The notes beneath the pieces were generated by a model that ran no database searches, was not told the origin of the DNA, and saw only the letters and a program-made list of their open reading frames with translations. 54,583 bases of DNA from Burkholderiaceae bacterium (GTDB taxonomy: Bacteria; Pseudomonadota; Gammaproteobacteria; Burkholderiales; Burkholderiaceae_C), in assembly GCA_017992055.1 (NCBI GenBank), contig JAGOPK010000023.1, positions 4,207 through 58,789 of the forward strand. Reading direction: 5' to 3'. Made by a program: the position numbers and the translations under genes. This document shows positions 8,186 through 16,426 of this stretch, one piece after another. Each line of letters begins with the position of its first letter. Position 1 is the stretch's first letter.

Positions 8186-8517
8186 TCGGGGCGCTGCTGG
8201 CGGCGGCCAGCCTGCTGCCGCCGGCCGGCCAGGCCCAGGCCGCCAACCCGCCCGGCACGCGCTTCAGCGCCGAGGCCATCGAGGCCGGGCGCGCGCAGTT
8301 CCACCGCAGCTGCGCGCAGTGCCATGGCCGCAACATGGTCAATGCCGGCACCACGGTCTACGACCTGCGCAAGTTCCCGACCGACGACGCCGAGCGCTTC
8401 CGCCACAGCGTCACCGAGGGCAAGGGCAACATGCCCTCGTTCAAGGACGCGCTGACGGCCGAGCAGATCGGCCAGCTGTGGGCCTATGTCGGCAGCCGCG
8501 GGGGCAAGGAGCCATGA
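8164..8517 (+). CDS. Small periplasmic cytochrome c (XoxG-like electron acceptor)
   Basis: A 117-residue monohaem cytochrome. I start it at the GTG at 8164, where GGAGG stands 6 nt upstream and a signal peptide (MDLRTALIGALLAAASLLPP, then AGQAQA) follows; it overlaps the dehydrogenase by 22 nt. The haem site is CAQCH and the distal Met is in GNMPSF. In PQQ-dehydrogenase operons this position is held by the dedicated electron acceptor (MxaG/XoxG), which passes electrons to the terminal oxidase. Its stop overlaps the next ATG by 4 nt, so all three genes are translationally linked. Sequence similarity to XoxG itself is not something I can test here. Confidence 0.87.
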   Translation: MDLRTALIGALLAAASLLPPAGQAQAANPPGTRFSAEAIEAGRAQFHRSCAQCHGRNMVNAGTTVYDLRKFPTDDAERFRHSVTEGKGNMPSFKDALTAEQIGQLWAYVGSRGGKEP

Positions 8518-9452
8518 GGCTGCTGCCGCTGCTGCTGGCCGCGTGCCTGACGGGTCAGGCGGCAGCGCAGGCCGCCGAGCCGCTGCGCGTGTGCATGTCG
8601 GCCGACAACGCGCCGCTGTCCTGGGTGCAGCGCCAGGGGGGCAGCGAGCAGCTGCGCGGCCTGGACCTGCGCATCGCCCAGGCCCTGGCCGACTCGCTCG
8701 GCCGGCCGCTGCAGGCCGTGCCCTTCGAGACCGAGTTCGAGAAGGAGAGCACGCTGGCCCAGGAGGTCAATGCCCTGCTGTCGGCCGGTGTCTGCGAGGC
8801 GGTCAGCGGCTATCCGCTGATCCGCAGCGACCTGGGCCCGCCGCAGCGGCCCAGCGCGCGCACGCCCGACCATCCGGGCGCCAAGCGCAAGCGCGAGCGG
8901 CCGTTCGTGCCGCTGGGCACCCTGGTGGCCAGCCGCGCCTACCAGGCCGCCAGCCTGGGCCTGGTGCTGCCCGGGCCGCAGCCGCGCGTGGCCAGCCCGG
9001 CCGAGCTGGCAGCGCTGGACGACGGCGGTGCGCTGACCCTGGGCACGACCAGCGGCACCCTGGCCTCGGCGCTGGCCCTGCAATGGCAGGGCGGCGCGCT
9101 GCGGCCGCGGCTGCGCTCGCTGGGCCAGCGCGAGGAGCTGCTGGATGCGCTGGCCGCGGGCCGCATCGGCGCGGCCCTGCTGCCGCTGGCGCGCTTCGAC
9201 GGCTGGAAGCTCAGCCACCCGGCCAGCGCCCTGGTGGCCACGCCCTGGCGCCAGCCCATCGGCGTGAACCTGGGCTTTGTGATGCTGGAAGGCGCCGCGC
9301 CGCTGCGCCAGCAGCTGGACGCGCTGATCACCGCCGCCCGCGAGGACGGCCGGCTGGCGCGCTGGGCGGCCGAAGAAGGCGTCAGCTGGGCCGCGCCGCA
9401 GCCGCCCGAGATCGGCCCGGGCCCGTCACTGGCCGCGTTGCTGCAGCGCTAG
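8514..9452 (+). CDS. Periplasmic solute-binding-type protein (XoxJ/MoxJ-like)
   Basis: A 312-residue exported protein with a signal peptide ending around AAAQA and the type-2 periplasmic binding fold pattern: LRVCMSADNAPLS at the start, GLDLRIAQALADSLG, and a late TTSGTLASAL segment. In methanol-dehydrogenase operons the third gene (MxaJ/XoxJ) is such a binding-protein homologue, thought to help mature or activate the dehydrogenase rather than to feed a transporter. No ABC permease or ATPase is nearby, which supports that reading. A basic insert (AKRKRER) near residue 125 is unusual. The gene overlaps the cytochrome start-stop (ATGA), and its 3' end overlaps the converging GGDEF-EAL gene by 27 nt. 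Confidence 0.8.
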   Translation: MRLLPLLLAACLTGQAAAQAAEPLRVCMSADNAPLSWVQRQGGSEQLRGLDLRIAQALADSLGRPLQAVPFETEFEKESTLAQEVNALLSAGVCEAVSGYPLIRSDLGPPQRPSARTPDHPGAKRKRERPFVPLGTLVASRAYQAASLGLVLPGPQPRVASPAELAALDDGGALTLGTTSGTLASALALQWQGGALRPRLRSLGQREELLDALAAGRIGAALLPLARFDGWKLSHPASALVATPWRQPIGVNLGFVMLEGAAPLRQQLDALITAAREDGRLARWAAEEGVSWAAPQPPEIGPGPSLAALLQR

Positions 9453-11630
9453 CGCCAGCCACTGGTCCAGCTCCAGCGGCCGGGCGAACAGATAGCCCTG
9501 GAAGCGGTTGATGCCCAGTTCGCGCAGGCACTCGAACTGGGCCGTCGACTCCACGCCCTCGGCCACCGTGTCCAGGCCCAGGCTGCGGCACAGCCCGACG
9601 ATGCCCTGCAGCAGCAGGCGCGAGCGCTCATCCTGGTCCACATGCTGCACGAAGCTGCGGTCGATCTTGACCTTGTGGAAGGGCAGCTGGCGCAGGTGCG
9701 ACAGCGACGAATAGCCGGTGCCGAAGTCGTCCAGCGCCAGCCGGAAGCCATGGCCGCGCAGGCGCTGCAGCAGGGCGCTGGCCTGGGCGATGTCGCTGAC
9801 CAGGGCCGACTCGGTCAGCTCCAGCTCCAGCCAGGCCGGCTGGGCGCCGTGGCGGCGGCAGGCGTCCAGCACCTGGGCCTCCAGGTCGTCGCGCAGCAGC
9901 TGGCGCGGCGACAGGTTGACGGCCACCGTGGCGCTGCCGCCGGCGGCATGCACCTGGGCCGCCAGCTGGGCCGCGGCCTGCAGGGCCTGGCGGCCCATCA
10001 GCTCGATGGCGCCGCTCTGCTCGGCCAGCGGGATGAACTCCACCGGCGACACCGGGCCGAAGCCGTCGCTGACCCAGCGCATCAGCAGCTCGCCGCCGAC
10101 GAGGCGGCCATCGGCCGCCACCTGGGGCTGGGCGACGAAGTGGAAGCCCTCGCGCTCGGCATCCAGGCGCAGCAGCTGCTGCAGCCGGCTGCGGCGCAGC
10201 AGCTCGTCGTCCAGCGCCGCGTGGTAGCGCAGCATGCGGTTGCGGCCAGCGGCCTTGGCCGCATACATCGCCGCATCGGCGCGGCGCAGCAGGGCCTGGG
10301 TGTCGGTGGCGTCCTGCGGGCAGGCAGCCGCGCCGATGCTGGGCGTGACCAGCAGCGCCTGGTGGCCGATCATCAGCGGCCGCGCCAGCACGTCCAGCAC
10401 CGCCTGGGCGGCCTCGGCCAGCGCCGGCTCCAGCGCCTGGGCGCTGCCGTTGGGCAGCACGATGACAAACTCGTCGCCGCCCCAGCGGCCGACGCGAGCC
10501 TGCGGCAGGGCCCCGGTCAGGCGCGCCGCCACCTGGCACAGCAGCTCGTCGCCGCTGGCATGGCCATGGGTGTCGTTGACGGCCTTGAAGCCGTCCAGAT
10601 CGACGAACAGCAGGCCGAAGGCCGCGTCCGGGCCGGCCTCGGCCGTGCGCCCGTCCAGCAGCGAGGTGATGGCGGCGCGGTTGGCCAGGCCGGTGAGGCT
10701 GTCGTTCCAGGCCAGGCGCTGCAGCGCGCGCTCGGCCCGCCGGCGCTCGCTGACGTCGCGCAGCGCGACGATGGCACAGCCGCCCGGCAGCGCGGCCCCG
10801 CCGGCCGCCGAGCTGCCCGGCACCGGCGTCACCGTGATCTCGACCTGGCGCGCCCGCGCGCCGCTGCCCAGCCGGCTTTCGCCGCGCCAGGCGCCGCTGA
10901 AGCTGCCGGTGAAGGCATCGCTGAGCAGGTCGTCGGCCTGCAGCGGCAGCAGCCGGGCCAGCGGCTGGCCCGGCAGGCTGGCCGCCGGACGGCCCAGCAG
11001 GCGCGCAAACGGCGCATTGGCCTGCAGCACCTGGCCCTGGGCATCGACCACCACCAGCGCGTCGTGGGCGCTGGCAAAGGCCTGGGCCATCAGGTCCAGC
11101 GCTCGCTCGGCCTCGCGGCGGGCGCTGATGTCCTGCACCAGGCCGGCGGCGGCCAGCGGCCGGCCCTGGCCGTCGCGCAGCTCGACACGGCCACGCAGCT
11201 GCAGCCAGCGCAGCCGGCCCTGGTGCTCGATGCGGAAGCTGGCGGTGATCGGCGCGCCGGGCCCGGGCCGGTCGCTGCGGCGCAGCGCGCGCAGCAGGGC
11301 CAGGCGGTCGGCGGGCTGCAGCCGCAGCAGCAGGCTGCCCAGCGTGGCCGGCGCATCGCTGGCCGGCCAGTCCAGCAGCGCGCCGCCGACCTGCAGGCCT
11401 TCGATGCGCAGCTGGTCGCCTTCGGCCCGCCACTGCCACAGGCCCTGCTCGCTGGCCCACAGCAGCAGCTGCTGCTGTTGCTCGGCCTGCTGGCGGGCGC
11501 GGCGCTCGCGGTCCAGGCGGCGCAGCAGATGGCGCTCCAGCCGCGTCGGCGCGGCGCCGCGGCCTGGGACAGCGTCACGACGCGCCTGGGCGGCCTCGGC
11601 GATCTCGCGCGGCAGTCGCGGTGCGTTCAT
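9426..11630 (-). CDS. PAS-PAS-GGDEF-EAL c-di-GMP signalling protein
   Basis: A 734-residue, apparently soluble protein with two PAS-like sensor segments (about 55-170 and 175-300), a GGDEF domain with intact motif at 384-388, and an EAL domain whose signature reads ELL at 514-516. The ELL variant keeps the catalytic Glu, and DDFGTGYSS and AEGVES are present, so phosphodiesterase activity is plausible. No RxxD inhibitory site stands five residues before GGDEF. There is no membrane segment, so the signal is probably a cytoplasmic ligand or redox cofactor bound by the PAS domains. It is transcribed alone and overlaps the 3' end of the XoxJ-like gene. Confidence 0.92.
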   Translation of the reverse strand: MNAPRLPREIAEAAQARRDAVPGRGAAPTRLERHLLRRLDRERRARQQAEQQQQLLLWASEQGLWQWRAEGDQLRIEGLQVGGALLDWPASDAPATLGSLLLRLQPADRLALLRALRRSDRPGPGAPITASFRIEHQGRLRWLQLRGRVELRDGQGRPLAAAGLVQDISARREAERALDLMAQAFASAHDALVVVDAQGQVLQANAPFARLLGRPAASLPGQPLARLLPLQADDLLSDAFTGSFSGAWRGESRLGSGARARQVEITVTPVPGSSAAGGAALPGGCAIVALRDVSERRRAERALQRLAWNDSLTGLANRAAITSLLDGRTAEAGPDAAFGLLFVDLDGFKAVNDTHGHASGDELLCQVAARLTGALPQARVGRWGGDEFVIVLPNGSAQALEPALAEAAQAVLDVLARPLMIGHQALLVTPSIGAAACPQDATDTQALLRRADAAMYAAKAAGRNRMLRYHAALDDELLRRSRLQQLLRLDAEREGFHFVAQPQVAADGRLVGGELLMRWVSDGFGPVSPVEFIPLAEQSGAIELMGRQALQAAAQLAAQVHAAGGSATVAVNLSPRQLLRDDLEAQVLDACRRHGAQPAWLELELTESALVSDIAQASALLQRLRGHGFRLALDDFGTGYSSLSHLRQLPFHKVKIDRSFVQHVDQDERSRLLLQGIVGLCRSLGLDTVAEGVESTAQFECLRELGINRFQGYLFARPLELDQWLALALQQRGQ

Positions 11631-11720
11631 GCGCCGCGCCGCGGCGGCTGATCGGCAGGAACGGACGGCAACGGGACGGACGGCATGCGGAACTCCGGGC
11701 GGGGGTGCGCGCGATGCTAG

Positions 11721-11759
11721 GCCCCCTGAACCGGGGGGCTGCCGCCGAACAAGGCGGCA
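11721..11759 (-). terminator. Tandem hairpins after the ROK gene (possible terminator)
   Basis: Read on the minus strand, just past the ROK stop, TGCCGCC and GGCGGCA (6-nt loop) form one hairpin, and GCCCCC/GGGGGC in the next 20 nt form a second. There is no T-run, so this is not a classic intrinsic terminator, but two strong stems in a row at the end of the frc operon may stop or protect the transcript. Confidence 0.35.
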
Positions 11760-11777
11760 ATCCGGCCGCTTTTCACA

Positions 11778-13043
11778 TCATCCGGAGGCAATCTTCAGGA
11801 ACAGCTCGCGGTCGGGCGCAAACGCCGCATGCAGGGGCAGCCAGGCGCCACCCAGCGCGCGCGCATCGCTGCCGATGCTGCCGGCCAAGAGGCGCGGGCG
11901 GGTCACGCCCTCCCAGTTGCAGCGGTCCATGGCCTGCTCCAGCGCCGCCAGCAGGGCCGCCTGCAGCGCACGGCTGAACGAGCCGTCGACGACCACCGCC
12001 TCCAGGTCGAGCAGGCAGGCGGCGCTGTGCACGGCCAGGGCCATGGCCGGCGTGGCCTGGGCCAGCCAGTCGTGGGTGTGGACGGCAAACGGCGGCTGCA
12101 GCGCACGCTCGTCGGCGGCGGCGGCCAGGTCCAGGCCGGCGGCGATGAAGCGCAGCTCCAGGTTGCGCAGCGAGGCCACGCTGAGCAGCGGCGGCGCGGC
12201 CGCGCCGTCGGCCGGTGCGGCGGCGGCCGGCGACAGCCCCAGCGCCAGCGAGCCCACGGCGCCGGCATTGCCGTTCGGGCCGGCATGCAGGTGGCTGTCC
12301 AACACCAGGCCACCGCCGATGAAGGTGTCGACGAACAGGTACAGAAAGCTGGGCGTGGCGCGGCCGCGGCCGGCCACCAGCTCGGCCACGCAGGCGGCGG
12401 CGGTGTCCTTGCACAGCGTCACCGGCAGCTCGGCGGCGCCGGGCAGGGCCGCCACCGCGGCCCGCAGGTCGGTGCCCTGCCAGCGCTGGGCCACCTCGGC
12501 CGGCATGTCCAGCAGGGTCTGCCAGCCGCCCAGGTGAAAGGGCGCGGCAATGCCCACGCCCTGCACCCGGGCCACGCCGGCCGGCGGCAGCACCTGGTGC
12601 AGGGCCTGCAGCCGGGCGTCGATCTCGGCCAGCAGCGGTTCGGGATCGGGCCAGCGGTAGTCCAGCGTCCAGCGCTGGCGCACGGCGCCGACAAAGTCGA
12701 CCAGCAGCACGTCCAGGCTGCGCCGGCCAACCTTGATGCCCACGGCATAGGCGCCGTCGGGGTTGAGCGACAGCGGCACCGAGGGCTGGCCGACCTTGCC
12801 GCGCTGCGGCTCGCCACGCAGCAGCAGGCCGTCGGCCTCCAGCCGCTTGGTGATCAGCGACACGGTCTGGGCGGTGAGCTGGGTCTGGCGCGCGATCTCG
12901 GCGCCGGGCAGGGCGCCGTGCACGCGGATGGCCTGCAGCACCACGCGCTCGTTGTACTGGCGCGAGCCGCCCTGGCGGCTGCCGAGCTGCAGCACCGGTT
13001 GCAGCAGCGGTTGCCGGGTGCCGGCCACGGCGGCCTCAGCCAA
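11778..13043 (-). CDS. ROK-family transcriptional repressor of the fructose operon (FrcR-like)
   Basis: A 421-residue protein with an N-terminal winged helix-turn-helix (NERVVLQAIRVHG to LTAQTVSLITKRLEADGLL, about residues 30-75) and a C-terminal ROK sugar-kinase-like domain (GIKVGRR, GVGIAAPF, LYLFVDTFIGGG, NGNAGAVG). ROK repressors of sugar operons release DNA when their sugar or sugar phosphate binds. The start is uncertain: TTG at 13043 overlaps the mutarotase gene by 8 nt, and an in-frame GTG at 13028 is the alternative. It is the last gene of the frc operon, so it would be co-transcribed with its targets. The 25-bp palindrome at 16376-16400 is the likely operator. Confidence 0.87.
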   Translation of the reverse strand: MAEAAVAGTRQPLLQPVLQLGSRQGGSRQYNERVVLQAIRVHGALPGAEIARQTQLTAQTVSLITKRLEADGLLLRGEPQRGKVGQPSVPLSLNPDGAYAVGIKVGRRSLDVLLVDFVGAVRQRWTLDYRWPDPEPLLAEIDARLQALHQVLPPAGVARVQGVGIAAPFHLGGWQTLLDMPAEVAQRWQGTDLRAAVAALPGAAELPVTLCKDTAAACVAELVAGRGRATPSFLYLFVDTFIGGGLVLDSHLHAGPNGNAGAVGSLALGLSPAAAAPADGAAAPPLLSVASLRNLELRFIAAGLDLAAAADERALQPPFAVHTHDWLAQATPAMALAVHSAACLLDLEAVVVDGSFSRALQAALLAALEQAMDRCNWEGVTRPRLLAGSIGSDARALGGAWLPLHAAFAPDRELFLKIASG

Positions 13044-13491
13044 GCAGGGCCTCGCCCAGCACGCCCTTCTTGACGATCACATTGGCATAGGGCTGCAGCT
13101 CGCCGGTGTGCACGATGGCAAAGGCGCTGCGCACGCGTTCGTAAAAAGCAAAGCGTTCCATCGCCAGCCATTGTGCCGGCCGGGCCCAGCCGGCCGCGTC
13201 GAACTGCGCCACCAGGCCACGCTGCAGCGCGCTGAGCCAGCCGGCCGGCTGGTGGCAGACCTGCATCAGCGCCAGCGGCTGCTCCACCGCCGCATCCAGC
13301 GGCAGCAGCGACAGCAGGGCCTGGCAGGTGCGCGCCACGCCCACGCCCGGCAGCGCGATCACCGGCTTGCCGCGGCCCAGGCTGGCGGCGGTGAAGTTGG
13401 CGTCGGCGATGACGATCTCGTCGCCATGGCCCATCTGTGCCAGCACCTTCAGCAGGTCCGGCGTCAGCAGCGGGTCGATGCCCTTGAGCAT
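13036..13491 (-). CDS. RbsD/FucU-family sugar mutarotase
   Basis: A 151-residue protein matching the RbsD/FucU fold: a GHGDEIVIADANF start with the catalytic-type His22, and the C-terminal GELQPYANVIVKKGVLG segment with the conserved Tyr-x-Asn. These small decameric enzymes interconvert pyranose and furanose forms or anomers of free sugars such as ribose and fucose, speeding use by a kinase. Here it sits between the ABC ATPase and the ROK repressor of a fructose-type operon, so it may convert imported fructopyranose to the furanose form the kinase uses. That role is inference. It follows the ATPase gene by 10 nt, with GAGGGG before its ATG. Confidence 0.85.
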   Translation of the reverse strand: MLKGIDPLLTPDLLKVLAQMGHGDEIVIADANFTAASLGRGKPVIALPGVGVARTCQALLSLLPLDAAVEQPLALMQVCHQPAGWLSALQRGLVAQFDAAGWARPAQWLAMERFAFYERVRSAFAIVHTGELQPYANVIVKKGVLGEALLG

Positions 13492-13501
13492 GACCGGCCC
13501 C

Positions 13502-14296
13502 TCAGTGCGCCAGGCACTCGGCCGGGATCTGCTCGGGCGCCATGGCCCCGGTCATCACCGCCACGGTGTCGCTCATGCTGATCTTCTTCGGGTCCAGCAC
13601 CGCGGCACGGCGGCCCAGGCGGGCGACGTGGATGCGGTCGGCGATCTCGAACACATGCGGCATGTTGTGGCTGATCAGGATCACCGGCAGGCCCTTGTCG
13701 CGCACGCGGCGGATCAGCTCCAGCACCATGTTGCCCTCCTTGACGCCGAGCGCCGCGGTGGGCTCGTCGAGGATCACCACGCTGCGCGCAAAGGCCGCGG
13801 CGCGGGCCACGGCCACGCACTGGCGCTGGCCGCCGGACAGCGTCTCCACCGGCTGGGTCATCGAGCGGATGCCCACCTTCAGATCGGCCATGCGGGCGAT
13901 GGCGGTCTCCAGCATCAGCTTCTTGTCCAGCATGCGCAGCAGGCTGCCGGCCAGGCCCGGGCGGCGCAGCTCGCGGCCCAGGAACAGGTTCTCGGCAATG
14001 CTCATGGCCGGGGCCACGGCCAGGTCCTGGTAGCAGCACTCGATGCCGGCGCGCCGCGCCTCGATCGGCGTGCGAAAGCGCACCGGCTCGCCGTTCAGGC
14101 GCATCTCGCCCTCGTCGGGCTGGGTGGCGCCGGACAAGGCCTTGATCAGGCTGCTCTTGCCGGCGCCGTTGTCGCCGATGACGGCCAGGATCTCGCCGGC
14201 ACGCAGCTCGAAGTCGGCGCCGTCCAGCGCCGTCACCTGGCCATAGCGCTTGACCAGGCCACGCGCCTGCAGCACCAGGGGTTGGGAGGGATTCAT
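13502..14296 (-). CDS. frcA: Sugar ABC transporter ATP-binding protein (FrcA-type)
   Basis: A 264-residue single-domain ABC ATPase with Walker A GDNGAGKSS at 41-49, signature LSGGQ at 153-157 and Walker B VVILDEPTAAL at about 173-183. Most sugar importers of this class (RbsA, XylG) have two fused ATPase domains; the single-domain form is typical of the fructose importer FrcA. It would power uptake through FrcC at the cytoplasmic face of the membrane. It is in the same operon as the permease (15-nt gap) and the binding protein. The specificity assignment to fructose rests on domain layout and neighbours, since ATPases themselves do not reveal the substrate. Confidence 0.85.
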   Translation of the reverse strand: MNPSQPLVLQARGLVKRYGQVTALDGADFELRAGEILAVIGDNGAGKSSLIKALSGATQPDEGEMRLNGEPVRFRTPIEARRAGIECCYQDLAVAPAMSIAENLFLGRELRRPGLAGSLLRMLDKKLMLETAIARMADLKVGIRSMTQPVETLSGGQRQCVAVARAAAFARSVVILDEPTAALGVKEGNMVLELIRRVRDKGLPVILISHNMPHVFEIADRIHVARLGRRAAVLDPKKISMSDTVAVMTGAMAPEQIPAECLAH

Positions 14297-14311
14297 GGCG
14301 AAGCTCCTCGT

Positions 14312-15262
14312 TCAGCGCGCGGTCTTGCGCGACAACTGGTCCACGGTGACGGCCAGGATCACCAGGATGCCGGTGACCAGCACCTGGTAGACGCTGGACA
14401 CGCCCATCAGCGTGAGCCCGTTGCGCAGCACGCCCACCACCACGGCGCCGATCAGCGTGCCCAGGATCACGCCACGCCCGCCGAACAGGCTGGTGCCGCC
14501 CAGCACCACGGCGGTGATGGCATCCAGGTTCTCGGTCTGGCCGGCATTGGGATCACCCACACCGGTGCGCGACACCGCCAGCAGCGAGGCGATGCCGTAG
14601 AACACGCCGGCCAGCACATACACGCCCAGCAGCACGCGCTCGGTGGGAATGCCCACCAGGCGCGTGGCCTCGGGGTTGTTGCCCACCGCATAGACATGGC
14701 GGCCGGCCGCCGTCTCGCGCAGCCAGAACCACATGCCCAGGTACAGCCCGATCATCAGCACCGTGCCATAGGCCACCGCCGTTCCGCCGATGCTGAAGGT
14801 ATTGCCCAGCCAGGTCATGGCCGGCGGCAGGTCGGTGATGGTCTGCGCGCCCGAATACAGCTGGGTGATGGCAAAGGCGATGTTGAAGGTGCCCAGCGTG
14901 ACGATGAAGGGCGGCAGCTTGATGCGCGTGACCAAGAGGCCGTTGAGCAGGCCGAAGCCCGCCGTCACCGCCACGCCGGCCAGCACCGCCAGCGGCGTGG
15001 GCAGGCCCAGGTCGACGGCGAACTTGGTCATCACGATGCTGCCCAGCGCCATCACCATGCCGCAGCTCAGGTCGATGCCGGCGGTCAGGATGATCAGCGT
15101 CTGGCCGATGGCGATCACGCCCACCACCATCACCTGCTGCAACACCAGCGACAGGTTCTGGCCGGTGGCGAAGTTGTCGGTGGTGGCCGAGAAGAACAGG
15201 CAGGCGATCAGCAGCGCGATGAACGGGCCCAGCTGGCCCCAGGCGATGGGTGGCGGCTTCAT
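14312..15262 (-). CDS. frcC: Sugar ABC transporter permease (FrcC-type)
   Basis: A 316-residue inner-membrane protein with about 8-10 hydrophobic segments, belonging to the branched-chain-type permease family used by ribose, xylose and fructose importers (LTAGIDLSCGMVMALGS, VLLGVYVLAGVFYGIA and an AVVLGGTSLFGGRG cytoplasmic loop). The loop around AVGNNPEATRLVGI is the coupling site for the ATPase in this family. As a homodimer it forms the channel for the sugar delivered by FrcB. It lies 25 nt after frcB and 15 nt before frcA in one operon. The substrate cannot be told from the permease alone. Confidence 0.87.
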   Translation of the reverse strand: MKPPPIAWGQLGPFIALLIACLFFSATTDNFATGQNLSLVLQQVMVVGVIAIGQTLIILTAGIDLSCGMVMALGSIVMTKFAVDLGLPTPLAVLAGVAVTAGFGLLNGLLVTRIKLPPFIVTLGTFNIAFAITQLYSGAQTITDLPPAMTWLGNTFSIGGTAVAYGTVLMIGLYLGMWFWLRETAAGRHVYAVGNNPEATRLVGIPTERVLLGVYVLAGVFYGIASLLAVSRTGVGDPNAGQTENLDAITAVVLGGTSLFGGRGVILGTLIGAVVVGVLRNGLTLMGVSSVYQVLVTGILVILAVTVDQLSRKTAR

Positions 15263-15287
15263 GGCATGGCTCCGGCGGCGCGCGTGT

Positions 15288-16283
15288 TTACTTCTTGCCC
15301 CAGCACAGCTCGGTGCCGGTCTTCACGTCCTTGCTCGCCACGCCGGCCATGGGCTTGGCGGCGATCAGCGTGACGCCGGTGTCGGTGTAGCCGCTGGGCT
15401 TCTTGCCGGTCTTGGCATATTCGATGCCGGCCTCCACGCCCATGGCCGCCATCTTCAGCGGGTACTGCTGGCTGGTGGCGGCGATGGCGCCGGCGCCCAC
15501 GTCGGCAATGCCCTGGCAGCCGCCGTCGACGCTGACGATGACCACGCCCTTCTCCTTGCCGGCCTTCTTCAGCGCATTGAAGGCACCGGCCGCTGCCGGC
15601 TCGTTGATGGTGTAGACCACGTTGACCTCGGCGGCCTTCTGCAGGCAGTTCTCCATCGCCGTCTGGCCCTTGGCGCGGTCGCCAAAGCTGTCGGCCATGC
15701 ACACCACCTCGGCGGCCTTGCCCAGCTCGTTGCTCTTGGCATCGGGCGCGGCCAGGCCAAAGCCCTTCAGAAAGCCGTTGTGGCGCTGCGCGCCCACCGG
15801 GTGGCCCGGGAACAGGTCCAGCATCACGATCTTGGCCGGCTTGCCAGCCAGTGCCGCCTTGGCGTACTGGCCGATCAGCACGCCGGCCTGGTAGTTGTCG
15901 GTGGCAAACAGCGCATCGGTGCCGTCCACCGGGTCGGTGGGGCTGTCGAGTGCGATCACCAGCACACCCTTGTCGCGCGCCTTCTTGATCGCCGGCAGGA
16001 TGGCCTTGGCATCGCTGGGCGTGATCAGGATGGTCTTGGCGCCGGCGGCGATCATGTTCTCCATCGCCGTCACCTGGCCGGCGTTGTCGCCATCGGTCTT
16101 GCCGGCGCCGCTGAGCAGCTTGGCGCCCTTGGCCTTGGCCGCCTCGGCCGCGCCCTCCTTCATCTTCACGAAGAACGGGTTGGTCTCGGTCTTGGTGATC
16201 AGGCCGATCACCGGCGGGGTCTGGGCGTGGGCCGATCCGGCAAGCAGGCTCAGGATCGCGGCAGTGGCAAAGGACAGGCGCAT
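15288..16283 (-). CDS. frcB: Periplasmic sugar-binding protein of the ABC importer (FrcB-type)
   Basis: A 331-residue exported protein. The start at 16283 is chosen because it begins a signal peptide (MRLSFATAAILSLLAGSAHAQ) with GGAG 6 nt upstream; the open frame extends further but lacks these. The mature part is a type-1 periplasmic binding protein: PVIGLITKTETNPFFVKMKEG at the start, an ITPSDAKAILPAI loop and VIALDSPTDPVDG, the pattern of ribose/fructose binders. It captures sugar and docks on FrcC. It is the first gene of the operon. A minus-strand promoter with TTGATT (-35, at 16382-16387) and CACAAT (-10, at 16359-16364) spaced 17 bp lies upstream, with the -35 inside the operator. Confidence 0.88.
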   Translation of the reverse strand: MRLSFATAAILSLLAGSAHAQTPPVIGLITKTETNPFFVKMKEGAAEAAKAKGAKLLSGAGKTDGDNAGQVTAMENMIAAGAKTILITPSDAKAILPAIKKARDKGVLVIALDSPTDPVDGTDALFATDNYQAGVLIGQYAKAALAGKPAKIVMLDLFPGHPVGAQRHNGFLKGFGLAAPDAKSNELGKAAEVVCMADSFGDRAKGQTAMENCLQKAAEVNVVYTINEPAAAGAFNALKKAGKEKGVVIVSVDGGCQGIADVGAGAIAATSQQYPLKMAAMGVEAGIEYAKTGKKPSGYTDTGVTLIAAKPMAGVASKDVKTGTELCWGKK

Positions 16284-16358
16284 GGAAGTCTCCGTGGGGT
16301 GGGCTTGGACCAGGCTGCTGAGCCGCCCGGCGGGCATCGGGATTCAACCGATGGCCAG

Positions 16359-16387
16359 ATTGTGGGCGCCGTGTTTTAATAAATCAA
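16359..16387 (-). promoter_or_regulatory. Predicted frcB promoter
   Basis: On the minus strand TTGATT (+ strand positions 16387-16382) and CACAAT (16364-16359) are separated by 17 bp, each matching 4 of 6 consensus bases. The -35 box lies within the left arm of the palindrome at 16376-16400, so a bound repressor would block RNA polymerase. Confidence 0.5.
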
Positions 16388-16400
16388 GTTGATTGATTAA
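16376..16400. promoter_or_regulatory. 25-bp near-perfect palindromic operator (ROK-type) between frcB and fructokinase
   Basis: The left arm TTAATAAATCAA and right arm TTGATTGATTAA flank a single G; 11 of 12 positions are complementary. It is strikingly AT-rich in a very GC-rich genome, as is usual for ROK repressor sites. It lies midway between the divergent frcB and fructokinase genes and overlaps the frcB -35 box. A further small palindrome, GGTTAACC, follows at 16402-16409. One repressor bound here could shut both transcription units. Confidence 0.7.
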
Positions 16401-16426
16401 TGGTTAACCCGAGACAGGAGACCGCC

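Noticed and set aside
13328-15373. 681-codon plus-strand frame opposite the frc transporter genes
   Set aside because: His/Gln/Ala-rich low-complexity translation covering three well-supported genes on the other strand.
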